A stretch of 64,000 nucleotides of DNA. Source: Pontederia crassipes (lineage: Eukaryota; Streptophyta; Magnoliopsida; Commelinales; Pontederiaceae). The DNA lies in NCBI GenBank assembly GCA_030549335.1, contig CM060195.1, forward strand, positions 2,839,501-2,903,500, read 5' to 3'. Under the pieces are notes generated by a model. It was given only the letters and a program-made list of their open reading frames with translations. It was not told where the DNA came from and did no database searches. Below, one piece after another: positions 1-11,124 of the stretch. The number at the start of each line of letters is the position of its first letter. Position 1 is the first letter of the stretch. Position numbers and translations under genes: made by a program.

Positions 1-2783
1 TGGGAGAGTTTGATCACCAGCTGATCACTATAAGCTTCTATCCCATTTTAGATACATTTCATTCATATCGAGCCCCATTTTTGCCTACCTTTTGGCCAAT
101 TATGCTTGGAATGCATAGATTGTGATAATTAGTTGATCTTCCTCACTTTATACTTAATTCCATGTGCATAGAGGTTCTGAAGTGCTAAAATCCATAAATA
201 ATTAAATTCTATGTCAAGTTATCATTTTTAGGACAAGTTATCACTCCTATATGTCAAGTTATCATTATTTTGAGTGAACTAATTTTCAATGATTTTCTTG
301 ACCTAAATCCATTATTATCATGTATGAATCATATTTGGATGGTCATATCTCAACTTGTACAAAGTTTTAAGTCCATTTGAACAAGTTATCATTTTTCCAT
401 TGCCAAGTTATCATTAAAGGGCAAAATTGTCATTTCGATATGCAAAGTTGTCAATTCTGCACCAAACATTAAGCAATCATTGTATTTTTGTCCTACCTCA
501 TTGCTGTTCAAATTTGATCACATTTGGATAACCACAACAAAAGTTATGACAAGTTATCGTTTTTAAGGCAAACAAGTTATCGTTTTGACACCCAAGTTAT
601 CATTTTTATGAAATCTTATTCATATTTGATTTCTGACTTCAGTCACTTGCCACCCTAACCCATTTGATGCATTCAATGCTTTGAACCACTCATATTTGGA
701 CATTTTCCATGAAATTTGCAAAGTTATCATTCCGGGTTCCATAAGTTATCAATTTTAATTTGTGATTTTCATTCCTGCACAACACCCAATCCTATTTGGT
801 GTTTGAGCTGATATATACCACTATTTTAAAGCTTTATTTGTTTAAATCCTATTCAAGAGCTTTGATGTTTGTTGTTGTGGACTTTCCAGCAGGTATAACA
901 AGGCTGCACAAAGGGAAAAAGTAGGGGGGACCATCTACTTTTTCTGTCCAAAAAGTTGCTGCAGCAGCAAAAAATTCAGAGCAGTGACAGATGGCATAAT
1001 CAGGGCATAGTAGAACATTAAGATGCTGATCAAAGGGTGGACAGAGGGGATATAAAAGCTGGAATTTCTGGAGGGGAAAGGGGGCTGGCCATTGCAGGGT
1101 TTGAAGAAGGATTTCTGCACCAAGGAGCAAGGGTTTGAAGCTGGATTGCTGAGCTGCTGGAGTTCTGGCCGAGAAACTTCAAACCAGGATGATTTGTACC
1201 TGTTCTTCAATCCATTTTGTTTTAAATTTTGTAATTATGAGGAGCTAAACTCCATGTCTCCTAGGATAAGGCAGTAGTCTAGGTTAATTTGGATGGATAT
1301 GGATAGAAATTAATCCCAAACTGTATCAATTCTATTTTTTAGATTTTTGCATTGAAATGAATCTGTTCGTATCATTGTTAGGTCCTACTTGTATCTACAA
1401 CTGAGAAGTTGTCTTTGATTTAACCTTTTGTTCAGATATGAATTATCTTTGATTGAACCTTTGATTCCATTTCTGAAATCTGATTTCTGCATTCTGATTT
1501 CCTGCACTGAACTCAATCCTGGAATTTCTGATTTCTGCAATGTTATGGGTCTGTTCTTGCCATTGTTAGATCCCATTTGTAATTTACAACTGAGAAGTTA
1601 TCATTTGATCTAGCCCTTATTCAGAAATGAATTAGGAATCAATGCCAAGTTACTGGATTCCATTTTGATTGAAAATCTAATTTCTGAATTTGCAATTCTG
1701 AAATTTGTTTTCTGAATTCTTATGGAATCTGATTTGCTACTTGAACCTTTGATTTCATTCAATCACTGAAAGGTGAACCCTAACGATTTCTTGTTATCCA
1801 GAGATGGATCAAGAACCATTTGGCAAATCCTGAATTCCAATGAGCAACAAAGCTGATTTTCATGTGCCATTATCTTGCTGATTTCTATTTTCTGATTTTC
1901 TTGGAATTCAATTGTCATTGTTAAATCCTATTTTAACCTACCACTGAGAGGTGGCCTTATGGTCTTCCTTGAGATCTAGAGATGGGCCAAGGAACAATGA
2001 CAATTGTGAATTTCAAATCTGAGATTTTATGCCTTGTACTTCCAATCAATTTGTGTGTGTGTGTGGATTTCACTTCAATTGTAGCCAATAGGCTGATTTT
2101 GGGTCCTCTTGAAATTCAGAGATGAATCAAGAAGCACAAGAACTATTATTGGATAGATTTCACCCATGTTTAGCTATTTGAAGTGATTTCCCCATTTTGT
2201 GATTGCCTCTAAAAGTTATCACTTCATATTTTTATAAAAAAAAATTGACAAAATCAGCAATGAACTTGAATTGGAGCCTAATGATAACTTGATTTTCAGT
2301 GGAGATTCTTTTCTAATTCAACCTAACTAACAATTATATGATAATACATTGATTAGTTCAGGGCCAATTGAGTTGTAAGAGCAGCTATATCCACGGTTGA
2401 ATCAGATTTGAGCTTTTAATGATAACTTGATCCAATCCATCCATAATTAATTTAGATGAACCTCAACCCCTATGAGAACCTTCCTCATAGATAGTTAAAC
2501 CTTTTTAGCTTATAATCTAGCATTTATAATTCAGTTTTGACAGATTTCCAAAACCCCAAAAATAGTTATCATTCTGCACAATTAAAAATTTATTTTTCCA
2601 ATTCCTTTAATTTCCTATTTTTAGCTACTAAAGTTGAACTAGTCTAGATTGTTTTAGGGAGTCTTAGGCAACAAATCTTTGTGGATACGACAACCTGAGT
2701 CTACTACAACTTACCTGTGCACTTGCAGTTAGTGAGTTGGGAGACTAAAAATTAAAAAATTACACTTTTCTTAAAATTCAGCA
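1..2783 (+). mobile_element. Athila-type Ty3/gypsy LTR (copy A)
   Basis: The LTR starts with TGGGAGAGTTTGATCACC. In copy B the same start directly follows a GAGGACAAGC...AAGCT polypurine tract, the usual end of Athila/Tat-group internal regions. The right end is put at TTCAGCA (2783) because a TGTGGATACGACAACC-like block, typical near the end of such LTRs, lies just before it. This end is uncertain. The first 780 bases hold about eleven copies of an AAGTTATCA(T/C)T-like motif, and 1373-1985 hold diverged repeats around CAACTGAGAAGTT. No primer-binding site follows, so it behaves as a 3' LTR. Confidence 0.7.
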
Positions 2784-3490
2784 AGTTATCTCTACACCCA
2801 CAAATTTCACTATCATTTGCATCATTCTAAGCCTATTTATGCTAACATGTAAGGGACTATGCCGGATTAAACCAATATTATAACTACTACATAAAAGAAG
2901 AAGAAACACTACATAATGTGACTCTAACTCTATAACTCCAAAAACCTTCTCGGCAGAATCTACATACTTCATCTAGAACGATATCATGATATTCAACATG
3001 CCCCCTCAAGTTGTCAGTGAGGAAAAACCGAGCAGATAAACTTGGATGATAACACATGTCGAATTCCAATGCGTGAAGTTGCAGATGCCAGACACCGAAG
3101 ATGAATTTGTCGCGATCGCCAGAACGCCAACTTGAGAACAAGTCCTGCCCCTGTCCGAGAAGAATGTCCGATCATAGACTACAATCTTAGGTTGCTCTTG
3201 ATGTTGAAATTTGTGTCATCTTCTCGTATTGGCTCATCACCATTTTGATAATAATCCCCTTCTTGGGTAATTCGTTGAGGTCCATGTTCAAAGGAATCCA
3301 AACAAGAAATAGTCCACAAGACGAAGGTGCAAAGAGAAGAAGAGGCTGGTGATGAAGAAGACACCCAAAACCACGCTGTAGAGGTCCAATACGCCCCTCG
3401 CAGCGGCAGAACAACTTATTGAGCCTAATGAGAACAAGAGAGAAAATAAAGATGTGGGCAAATGAAACAATGAATGAAGAACAATATCAC
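2784..3490 (-). mobile_element. Ty1/copia remnant: RNase H end, PPT and LTR start (copy A)
   Basis: Read on the minus strand, a TTGAGGGGGCA polypurine tract (about 2997-3007) is followed by TGTTGAATATCATGATATC, a normal copia 3' LTR start. Upstream of it is a short stretch that may be the C-terminal end of RNase H. The coding part is badly decayed. The remnant is interrupted at 3491-5435 by a younger solo LTR and seems to resume at 5441. Family assignment rests only on the PPT/LTR junction. Confidence 0.4.
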
Positions 3491-5435
3491 TGTATGATCA
3501 CAAGGCACCAAGAGGGTGATGAATTAGTGTTTAAATCGAAAATACCGATTTTACAAAAATTATCGTGGAAGCTTAAAATCGATTCGTTAATATTTAAACC
3601 AACACAATAGCAATCAAATCACATGCATAATAGAGTAGAAATGAGAGAGAGAAAGATAAACTCGAGATGCACGATGGTTTGTTGACGAGGTTCGGTCACA
3701 CCTTGGCCTACGTCCCCGCTTCGACTTCCCGACCTCGAGACCGTCGGAGATTCATTAGCTTTTTCTTTTCTTGTAGGGAGAGAATAATCCTTTTTACACC
3801 ATAATGCATTCTTTTTTGCTCAAAAAGCAAGGCACACCTCTTCTTACAAGGAGCTCTCAAACTCTCTAAACAAAAACACAAGAATTCTCTCAAATTCTCT
3901 CTTCTTATAAAGAATGTTTACACTTAGAAACTAGAAGAGGAAATGAATGATTTGCAAGTTTAGGTTCAAAGAAATGCTTTGAACTTGAAGGAAGCTTTTA
4001 GAATGATCTACCTTGCTTAGTTTTTCTTCCTTCAGTTTTTGAATTCTTTTTATAGACTTCTCTTAAAAATATGGCCGTTGTAAATCAATTTGAAAAGTGT
4101 TGTGCTGTCACTTCTATAACGGTCGACTGCTTTAGATAATGGTTGACCATTTTGAATAGTAACTAGCCATTGTGCTTGTCTTTTCTACGCAGTTATCCGT
4201 TGATGATAGTCCGTAGAAGGATTTTAGCCGTTGTTGTTGTTTTTGCTCCCATAACGGTCGACCGTTTTAGAAATGTCTTTGTTCTCTGTAATTAGTGGTT
4301 GTTTTGACAACAGCTTCGGTCATCCGTGTTAAATCGTTTATCCTTTTTTACCCATAACGGTCGACCGTTAATGTTTCGGTCGACCGTTTTGTCATTGACA
4401 GCCTGATAGACCTGCACTCTTTTATACATAACATTTTGCACAGTTATCCAAATGAGATGATATTTAATTATATGGAAATAACAAAAATGCTCTACAACTT
4501 TTGTATTCATCATTCATTCAAAATATAATGAGATCATAGTCAAATATTCAATCAAAGTTCAGTGCATAAAGTTATCAATTTTAAATTAAACTTTATAGAC
4601 CTTACTCATTTATACATAACTTTTCATACAAGTATCTAAATGAGTTTACTTTTTATTGTAAGGAAAGATAACAGAATTCTCTACAATTTTATATTATCAT
4701 TCATTTCCAAAATCTAATGAGATCATCGTCCAATATTAATTCAAAGTTTAGTATACAAGGTTGTCCATTTCAAATGAAATATTTTAAATATTTACTCTTT
4801 TATACATAACTTTTCATACCAGTATTCAAATGAGATGATATTTGATTCTATGAAAAGTTAAACTTTTATTTACAATTTTCATACTCACCTCTTATCCCAA
4901 ATCAGTTGATAAAGTAATCAAATATTTAATAAAAGTTCAGCACATAAAATTATCAACTTCAAATAAAACTTGTCGATCTTCACTATTTTAGGCATAACTT
5001 TTGATACGGTTGTCGAAATGAGGTGATTCTTAATTCTATGAAAGGATAAGAGGATTATATATAATTTTTATATAATCTCTTTATCCAAATCTCATGATGG
5101 AATACTCAAATATCAAGTACAAATTTAGTACATAAAAATAACAAATTTAATTTGAACTTTACAAGCTTCACTTGTTTAAACATAAGTTTTATGTGGTTAT
5201 TTCAATGATGTGATTCTTAATTTTCTACAAAGATAAGAAAATTATCTATAACTTTTATATTCACCTCTTAATACAAATCTCATGCGAACATAGACAAATA
5301 TTAATTGAAAGTTTAGTGCATGAAGTCACTCATTTTCTATTTAAACTTTTTTGACATTTTAAATATAATTCCAATCTTTTGAGATTTGTATCATCAAAAT
5401 ATAATTATATAGGGATTAACAACTTTGCTCCAACA
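3491..5435 (-). mobile_element. Solo LTR, SIRE/Maximus-like Ty1/copia (copy A)
   Basis: On the minus strand it starts TGTTGGAGCAAAG and ends in TACA. It is flanked by a perfect 5-bp target duplication ATCAC (3486-3490 and 5436-5440), with no internal region, so it is a solo LTR left by LTR-LTR recombination. The family is shown by its end (TTAAAATCGATTCG..., the GACGAGGTTCGGTC block, clustered CGGTCGACCG palindromes), shared with LTRs at 52751-53967, 57272-58224 and 60149-61319. At 1945 bp it is much longer than those because of internal repeats at about 4420-5350. Confidence 0.88.
4420..5350 (-). repeat. About five diverged ~190-bp tandem units inside the LTR (copy A)
   Basis: Units begin around a TTTTATACATAACTTTT block near 4420, 4610, 4800, 4985 and 5170. 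Each continues with a stretch about leaving AT-rich ATGAGATGAT, CTACAATTTT and ATCTCATGA/ATCTAATGAGATCAT elements. Spacing is close to 190 bp. The other LTRs of this family in the window carry about one unit, so the array explains the extra length of this copy. Confidence 0.75.
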
Positions 5436-5440
5436 ATCAC

Positions 5441-6265
5441 AAATGAAGAAAACTGAGAAGGATGTAGAGTAGAAACAAAGAGCAGATGGTGAAGAAAAAC
5501 ATGAAGATGATAACATCGTTGAAGTAAACGAAGATGACAACATCATTGGAGAAGTAAAGGAAGATGACAGGAAGAACAACAAACAAAAAGAAGATATCAA
5601 CGAACGAAGTAGAAATCAGATGGAAGAAGATCACACATACGTTGATCATCTACCGAAAGAGAAACGTGATCCATCGCCGTGGCGACCTAAGGAACATTTT
5701 GAACGCATTGTATCATCGAAGAAGTGGCAACCTGAGGAATGCTTTGAAACAAAACTTCCATCGTGAGACACCAACGAGAAACAATGATCGAAATGTTTGA
5801 ACTCAAACGTTACTTAGCTACTTATCGAGGACCGAAGAGCAGAAGAAGAACAAGAACAAGAAATGTGGAAACACAGTGAAAAAGAAACGAACAAGAAGAT
5901 AGAAAAACGACCACCGGAGTTAGGATAGAATGAACTGAATTTCGATGACGATGCTGACGATCTGATGATCGAGGAAGAAGCTCAAGAAAAAAACCTCCAA
6001 TCGTCGATCTTGATCTCGACGAGCTGCGAAGCATGACTAATTCACGCCCATTGAAAACTAGATTTGTCAGGTCGACGTCGACCACGACTAGATGGGCTGG
6101 AGCCATGTAGGCTAATGGCGCTCGACGACGAAGAACTTGAGGTGAAAGAAGTACAACAAAATCTTCATTTGGGAACGTTGTAATATCAGACTTTCCTAAA
6201 TTATTAAAGAGACAGAATGAAAAAAAAATAAATTGCGACAAAATTATTATCATTAGTACTAACAA
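5441..6265 (-). mobile_element. Continuation of the copia remnant (copy A), no intact ORF
   Basis: This stretch joins seamlessly to 3485 if the solo LTR and one TSD are removed. A 147-codon open frame exists on the minus strand (5822-6265), but it is Leu/Arg-rich without any recognisable retroviral motif and I do not regard it as a gene. I see nothing else in it. Confidence 0.3.
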
Positions 6266-6299
6266 TAGAATGTTGATTTTGCATTATTCTAATTATTTA

Positions 6300-7905
6300 A
6301 TAACTATCTTCGTAATACGTGGGACAAGCTTTTTTTTATTTTGATTTACGATCTCCCTTCATCTCATACACGGGAAATCGAGCTCCAAGTGGCGTGGGGC
6401 GAGTCCACAACGTCAAACGTCCTCCCAGGCTAGGATCGTCTTTTGATGAAAATGCCATAAACTTAGATGACCAATATTTGTCCTCTCATAAACTTGAATT
6501 TAAAACTATAATAATAATAATAATCAAGAAGAGCTCCTATATCAACAAATCTTGTACTTCCATATAAATTACGTCACATGCTTCAAAAAAAAAAAAAAAA
6601 AGGCAACCTGACATGTGAAGCCGAAGCGGCCCGCTGCCACGTCACGGCCCATATTATCCCCCGTGTTGTCCGCGTAGCCGAGCATCATCAAAAGCTGACG
6701 TCCCCAGTGCGCGTGGCGTGGGCCTTCGGATGGAGGCAATTAAAAACGCTACCCAACGGTCCTGATCGCTTTGGGGAAGCCTCGTGGTGGTCCCCAACGC
6801 ACCCTTATCCCCGCTAGCCGCCCTTTCCCTTCCCCATTTTTTGTCGTTTTGCCCTCTTCTGGCTCTCTCTTTTCTCTTCTTCCCCCTTCGGAAGTTGATA
6901 TTTTATTTCGACGGGGGGACGACTTCGCCCCTGCATTGCCACCGAAATTACCTTCCTGTTCCCATCAAAAGTGCAAATTTTGGCCCAAAAGAAAGAGAAG
7001 AATTCTCTTTTATTTATTTTTTTTATTTTCTACGGCTCTCGCCGTTAAATAGAAAAATGTCAGTACATTAAAGTAGAATTTTACATCGACTGTATTTTTT
7101 TTCTCCTAAGAAATGTTCGAGATTTTAATTTAATTTTAAAATTTGCTCTAGACTTAAGTATTATCGATAAAAGAAAATACATCTTGAATAATTGTACGTT
7201 TCTCTTTAATTATTAATAATAATTGGATTCTCGTTTGTGTGATTTTATCTACACATGTGTTGTTCATATATATATTTTTCATCGCTATCCAATAAATAAA
7301 TGCATGCACACAAAGATTACACGAGTGTACTTCATTATAATCATTACCCTTTGTGACCACAAATTTCATTTCCTGCCTTTCAGCTTTTATGGGACGAGAT
7401 TTTCCCACTCTTGAAGATATCGATATAGTATCTTAAATTATATGGAATATCTTTTTATTTTAATGATTTGCTGATCACATGATAATAGCGCAAGGGAGAC
7501 CCATCCGCATTTTGTAAACCAAGATTTCTGTTATATTTTATTTTTAAACCAGCGAGTTTATTTTTTAAAAGATGCGTAATTAAAAAAACTTGTACTATTT
7601 TTAAAAAGATAGAATATGCAATTTTTGGCTAGGAAATAAATCAGACGAGAAAAAAAATCCCTCCTTAAACAGGGCAATAACGTGATTTCCGCAAGAATCC
7701 TATTCGTTTTTTTTCTAATTTTGCTCTGTTTTGCTTTTCCTCTGGGCTCACTTTTAATGGCACGAAAAGAATGAACGCCGCGGTCGTTCTTACTCCTCCA
7801 TTGGAGACTCCATCCAGAGGGAGGTAGAGCTCATACAAGTCCCGCCTTCTTGTGCTCGTCGTCTCGTTCGTGCTTCTTGTTTGGCGTCTAGGAACCTCAG
7901 GGGAG
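6300..7905 (+). promoter_or_regulatory. TOL gene 5' flank, duplicate (copy A)
   Basis: Identical, except for one A, to the DNA upstream of the functional TOL start in copy B. GC-rich sequence at about 6610-6950 contains ACGT-core elements (TGCCACGTCA, GCTGACGTC) and a GGCCCAT element, as in plant housekeeping promoters. A pyrimidine-rich 5' leader seems to lie at about 7700-7905. The transcription start cannot be fixed by eye. An ATA microsatellite (about 6509-6525) and a poly-A run (6585-6601) lie at the left. Confidence 0.45.
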
Positions 7906-8461
7906 ATGTCCTCTTCATCGTCGGCGGCTGTGCGGGTGGAGAAGGCCACCAGCGACCTCCTGATTGGTCCCGATTGGACCCTGAATATGGAAATCTGCGA
8001 TTCCGTCAACTCCGATCACTGGTGAGTAATCCGAAACCTTGCTTCCCTGAGGAATTCGCTAAGTTTCGTCTTGTTGCAAGTTTCGGCTTCTTTCGGTGAT
8101 GATTGAGCTGGATTTTGTTTCTCTCCTAGGGTTCTTGTTCATCTACTCTTGGGAATGATTTTTTCTTTTTGAGAAAGAAGAAGAATAATTTTCATGCAAT
8201 TGATGTGCGTAAATTCCTTATTGTTCTTTTGTTGCCTTAAATTACTTATTGTTATTCTTGAATCTTGACCATTTTTTTCATTCTTCTTCATTAACGTTAG
8301 ATTCACTGGTGCCGGACTTACTAATTGTTACAAACTTTTCATATATTAATGAGCTCTAGTCAAAGCACGGGGGAGTAACTGACCCTTTTATTTGGGGTGA
8401 AGTTTGAGAAAATTTGTATGTGTTTGTTGGTGATCGTGAACTGGTTTTATCTTTCATTGGA
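7906..8461 (+). pseudogene. Duplicated TOL exon 1 with truncated intron 1
   Basis: ATG at 7906 opens the same 116-nt exon as at 19031, beginning MSSSSSAAVRVEKATSDL and ending at a GTGAGT donor at 8022. The intron is cut at 8461 by the duplication junction and no TOL exon 2 follows before the second copy of exon 1. By itself this is a truncated copy coding for only the first 38 residues of the VHS domain. With its own promoter and a good splice donor it could still be transcribed and spliced to exon 2 at 20428, giving the same mRNA from a start 11 kb further upstream. Confidence 0.85.
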
Positions 8462-9569
8462 GGCTTGCCACTCATCTCCATATGGTGGGCATGGTGCAAC
8501 ACAGAAGACAGCTGCAAAAATCCTACAATCTGGTTTCTATTGGCCTTCTTTGTTCAAAGATGCCCATTTATATGTTAAAAGTTGTGATGTGTGCCAAAGA
8601 ACAAGGTCAATCTCCAGGAGGAATGAAATGCCACAGAATGGAATCCTAGAAGTTGAAATTTTTTATGTTTGGGGCATTAATTACATGGGGCCCTTTCCTA
8701 GCTCCTTTGGATACAAATTCATATTGTTGGCTATTGATTATGTGTCCAAGTGGATAGAAGCCATCCCCACAATAGTTGCTGATTCCAGGGCTGTTATCAA
8801 GTTATTCAATGATGTAATCTTCCCAAGATTTGGAACTCCAAGGGTGGTTATAAGTGATGGAGGCAGTCATTTCATTTAAAAGTGTTTTGAGAACCTCCTA
8901 AACAAGTATGAAGTTAAGCACAAGGTCTCCACTGCATATCATCCTCAAACAAATGGCCAAACAAAAATTTCAAATAGGGAAATCAATGCCATATTGGAGA
9001 AAACAGTTTCATTGACTATGAAGGATTGGAGTTTGAGGCTAAATGCGGCACTTTGGGTATATAGGACAGCCTATAAGACCCCTATAGGCACTTCTCCTTA
9101 TAAGTTGGTCTATGAAAAAACTTGCCACCTACCAATTGAGTTGAAGCATAAGGCATATTGGGCAGTAAAGACATTCAATTTTGATATGCAAGCATGTGGA
9201 AAAAAGAGGCTTCTCCAAATTGATGAGTTGGATGAGATTAGGCTAAATGCCTACCATAATTCAGAATTTTACAAGGAAAGGACCAAGAGATGGCATGATA
9301 GCAGAATTCTGAATAAGGAATTCAAGGTTGGAGACTTGGTATTATTGTTTAATTCAAGGTTAAAACTATTTCCTGGAAAGTTGAAATTAAGGTGGAGTGG
9401 ACCCATCAAAGTCCACAAAGTTTATCCTTATGGTGGTGTGGACCTTCTGAATGATAAGGATGATGTATTCAAAGTTAATGGACAGAGGTTGAAGCCATAT
9501 AATCCCACAGTTCAAGAATTAGCTAAGGAGGTGCTGAATTTGCAAGAATTGTCAAGTTTGCCTAGCTGA
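8462..9569 (+). pseudogene. Athila-type Ty3/gypsy integrase, 5'-truncated and inactive
   Basis: The frame enters in the middle of the integrase zinc finger: EACH-SSPYGGH, then CDVCQRT completes the HHCC module. The core follows (SKWIEAIPT, GTPRVVISDGGSHF, a HPQTNGQ block). The C-terminal part has the WSGP and LLNDKDD-type end of Athila polyproteins. A TAA at 8877 interrupts the core. The usual first catalytic Asp (WGID-) is Asn here (WGINYMGPF, about 8672), and the usual Glu after HPQT.GQ is Lys (GQTKISN, about 8961). Two of the three DDE residues are thus lost. The protease, RT and RNase H would lie upstream but were cut off by the duplication junction at 8461/8462. Confidence 0.88.
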
Positions 9570-9616
9570 ATTCAAGTGGAAAGATGTCCAGCCTAAGACA
9601 TTAAAGTAGGGCACTT

Positions 9617-9634
9617 CTTGGGAGGTAACCCAAG
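9617..9634 (+). other. Post-integrase hairpin CTTGGG-AGGTAA-CCCAAG
   Basis: A perfect 6-bp stem around a 6-nt loop lies about 50 bp after the integrase stop. The same block occurs just after the other Athila-type integrase in this window (57097-57114, one stem mismatch). Similar GGAGGCAACCCA blocks are familiar just downstream of pol in this retrotransposon group. Its job is not known to me. Confidence 0.7.
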
Positions 9635-10710
9635 CCATTTTACACTTAACTTTTCTGTTTTGCAGGAATAAAGAAGGGATGAATCAAATTCATCCACAAT
9701 TTGAAAGAAGGGAGTACTCCTACCCTCACTTTTGATTTTTTTCTCATTGAAATCCTAATGATAACTGATATAATCTTTTTCTCTCATGCTGAAATCATCA
9801 TATTACTATCTGAATCATCATGCAAATCAGTTATCCCATTCCATCTTAGCTGCATTTAAGTGAATTTCAGTGAATTTCAATGCATTGTTGAATTGTGCAT
9901 CCTAAAAATCTAAAATTTAATGTCCCACTGATATCTCATATTTCTCTGCAAGATTGGTTAAAATTCATGAAGAGTGGATCACACTAAGCCCCTGATTGAG
10001 ATGCAAGACCTATTGGAAGGGATCAAATGCAAAATTCCATATATTTTATACCCTCTCATCCCTCTCCCTTGCATTAACTTTTCAACACTATGGACAGTAT
10101 TGAGGCTAAGCTTGGAGGAGGAAATTTGGTGCTTTTCTAACCTTTACACCATGTCTTCAATTAATTTTAATATCCATATATCATTTATCACCAGGTTATC
10201 AATAGGTTTTGCAAGTTATCACTAGTTATCACTCGGTTATCATTTTTTGGGCTCAACTCAATTCTGAATTTATTTTAACTCTGAAATGGGTAGAATACTT
10301 CATTATGACAGTTAGTACACTCCAATACCAAGTGACCATTAGTCTTCTTGCTTTAATTGACATTATAAATTCAGATGCATTTGAATGAATTTTCAGCTGA
10401 AATTTTTCTTTTTGTGGGTAACACTAGCTGACATTCATGGAATAATTGAAAAGTAGAAGATGTCTATAAAGGAGTCAAGGATCTTGCTGCCATGTTAAAT
10501 AGGAAATCTTGACTATTTGCATTTAAGAATTTAATCTATACTTGAGTTTGAACCATTGCTCACTTCATGAACAGAATAGAAAAAGAAAAAAGGAAAAAGG
10601 AAAAGTGAAAAGTTGCATTTTGCATTGCATGCATACATGAATAAAGAGAGTGAAATTTTCAAAAAGGAATCTCTCCTGAATAAAGCCAGAATTTTTATCC
10701 TGTGACCAAC

Positions 10711-10830
10711 ATGAATAAAAATCAAGTTCAGACATGTTTATTACATCCTTATGAATAAAAATCAGGTTCAAACCTGTTTATTACATCCTCATGAATAAAA
10801 GTCAGATTTTCAAACCTATTTAAGCAATGA
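10711..10830 (+). repeat. Three tandem 40-bp units
   Basis: Units start with ATGAATAAAA at 10711, 10751 and 10791 and run into GTTTATTACATCCT. The third is diverged. They lie in the 3' internal region of the Athila-type element. Confidence 0.85.
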
Positions 10831-11124
10831 AAGAAAAATCTGTTCATGAAGAGATTGATGTTTCAAACTTTTTAGTAAAGTCGACAATCCTTATAATCCA
10901 AATCAGTTAATGTTAGTACTTCTATCATGGCTTAAATTTACTTTAACCTTTGTGACTCATAAACTATAATTTGGGATTGGAAAGAATGGGATGGAAAGTT
11001 AGCAAAGTGGGAAACTCATTTAGATCTTATTCAGCTGATTTTTCCTATTCATTTGTGGATGGTAAATTCAAATTTATCCTTAATTTCTGAATGTTTTGCT
11101 TGAGGACAAGCACAAGGCTAAGCT

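Larger units (their letters stand above)
1..8461. repeat. Tandem duplication, copy A
   Basis: This stretch is repeated at 11125-19586. Reading both copies I found one substitution (G at 4107, A at 15231) and one homopolymer difference (17 versus 18 A at 6585-6601 / 17709-17726). The unit holds an Athila-type LTR, a copia remnant with a nested solo LTR, and the promoter, exon 1 and part of intron 1 of the TOL gene. After 8461 copy A switches from TOL intron into the middle of a retrotransposon integrase, while copy B continues normally into the gene. The simplest reading is a direct duplication of the unit now at 8462-19586, whose upstream copy begins left of the window. Confidence 0.95.
9570..11124 (+). 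mobile_element. Athila-type 3' internal region up to the PPT
   Basis: Non-coding DNA between the integrase and the 3' LTR. It begins with the hairpin-like block at 9617-9634. Around 10190-10245 are four GTTATCA-type motifs, the same as those in the LTR. It ends in TGAGGACAAGCACAAGGCT (from 11101), the polypurine tract immediately before the LTR start at 11125. The short open frames here lack motifs and I find no env-like gene. Confidence 0.75.

Noticed and set aside
849-1277. Overlapping open frames of 60-93 codons on both strands in the LTR (and again at 11973-12401)
   Set aside because: They lie inside an LTR, overlap each other on both strands and show no motif. The duplicate copy adds no support because it is identical by recent duplication.
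5822-6265. 147-codon minus-strand frame (and its duplicate at 16946-17389)
   Set aside because: Low-complexity Leu/Arg composition, inside a copia remnant, no recognisable domain.
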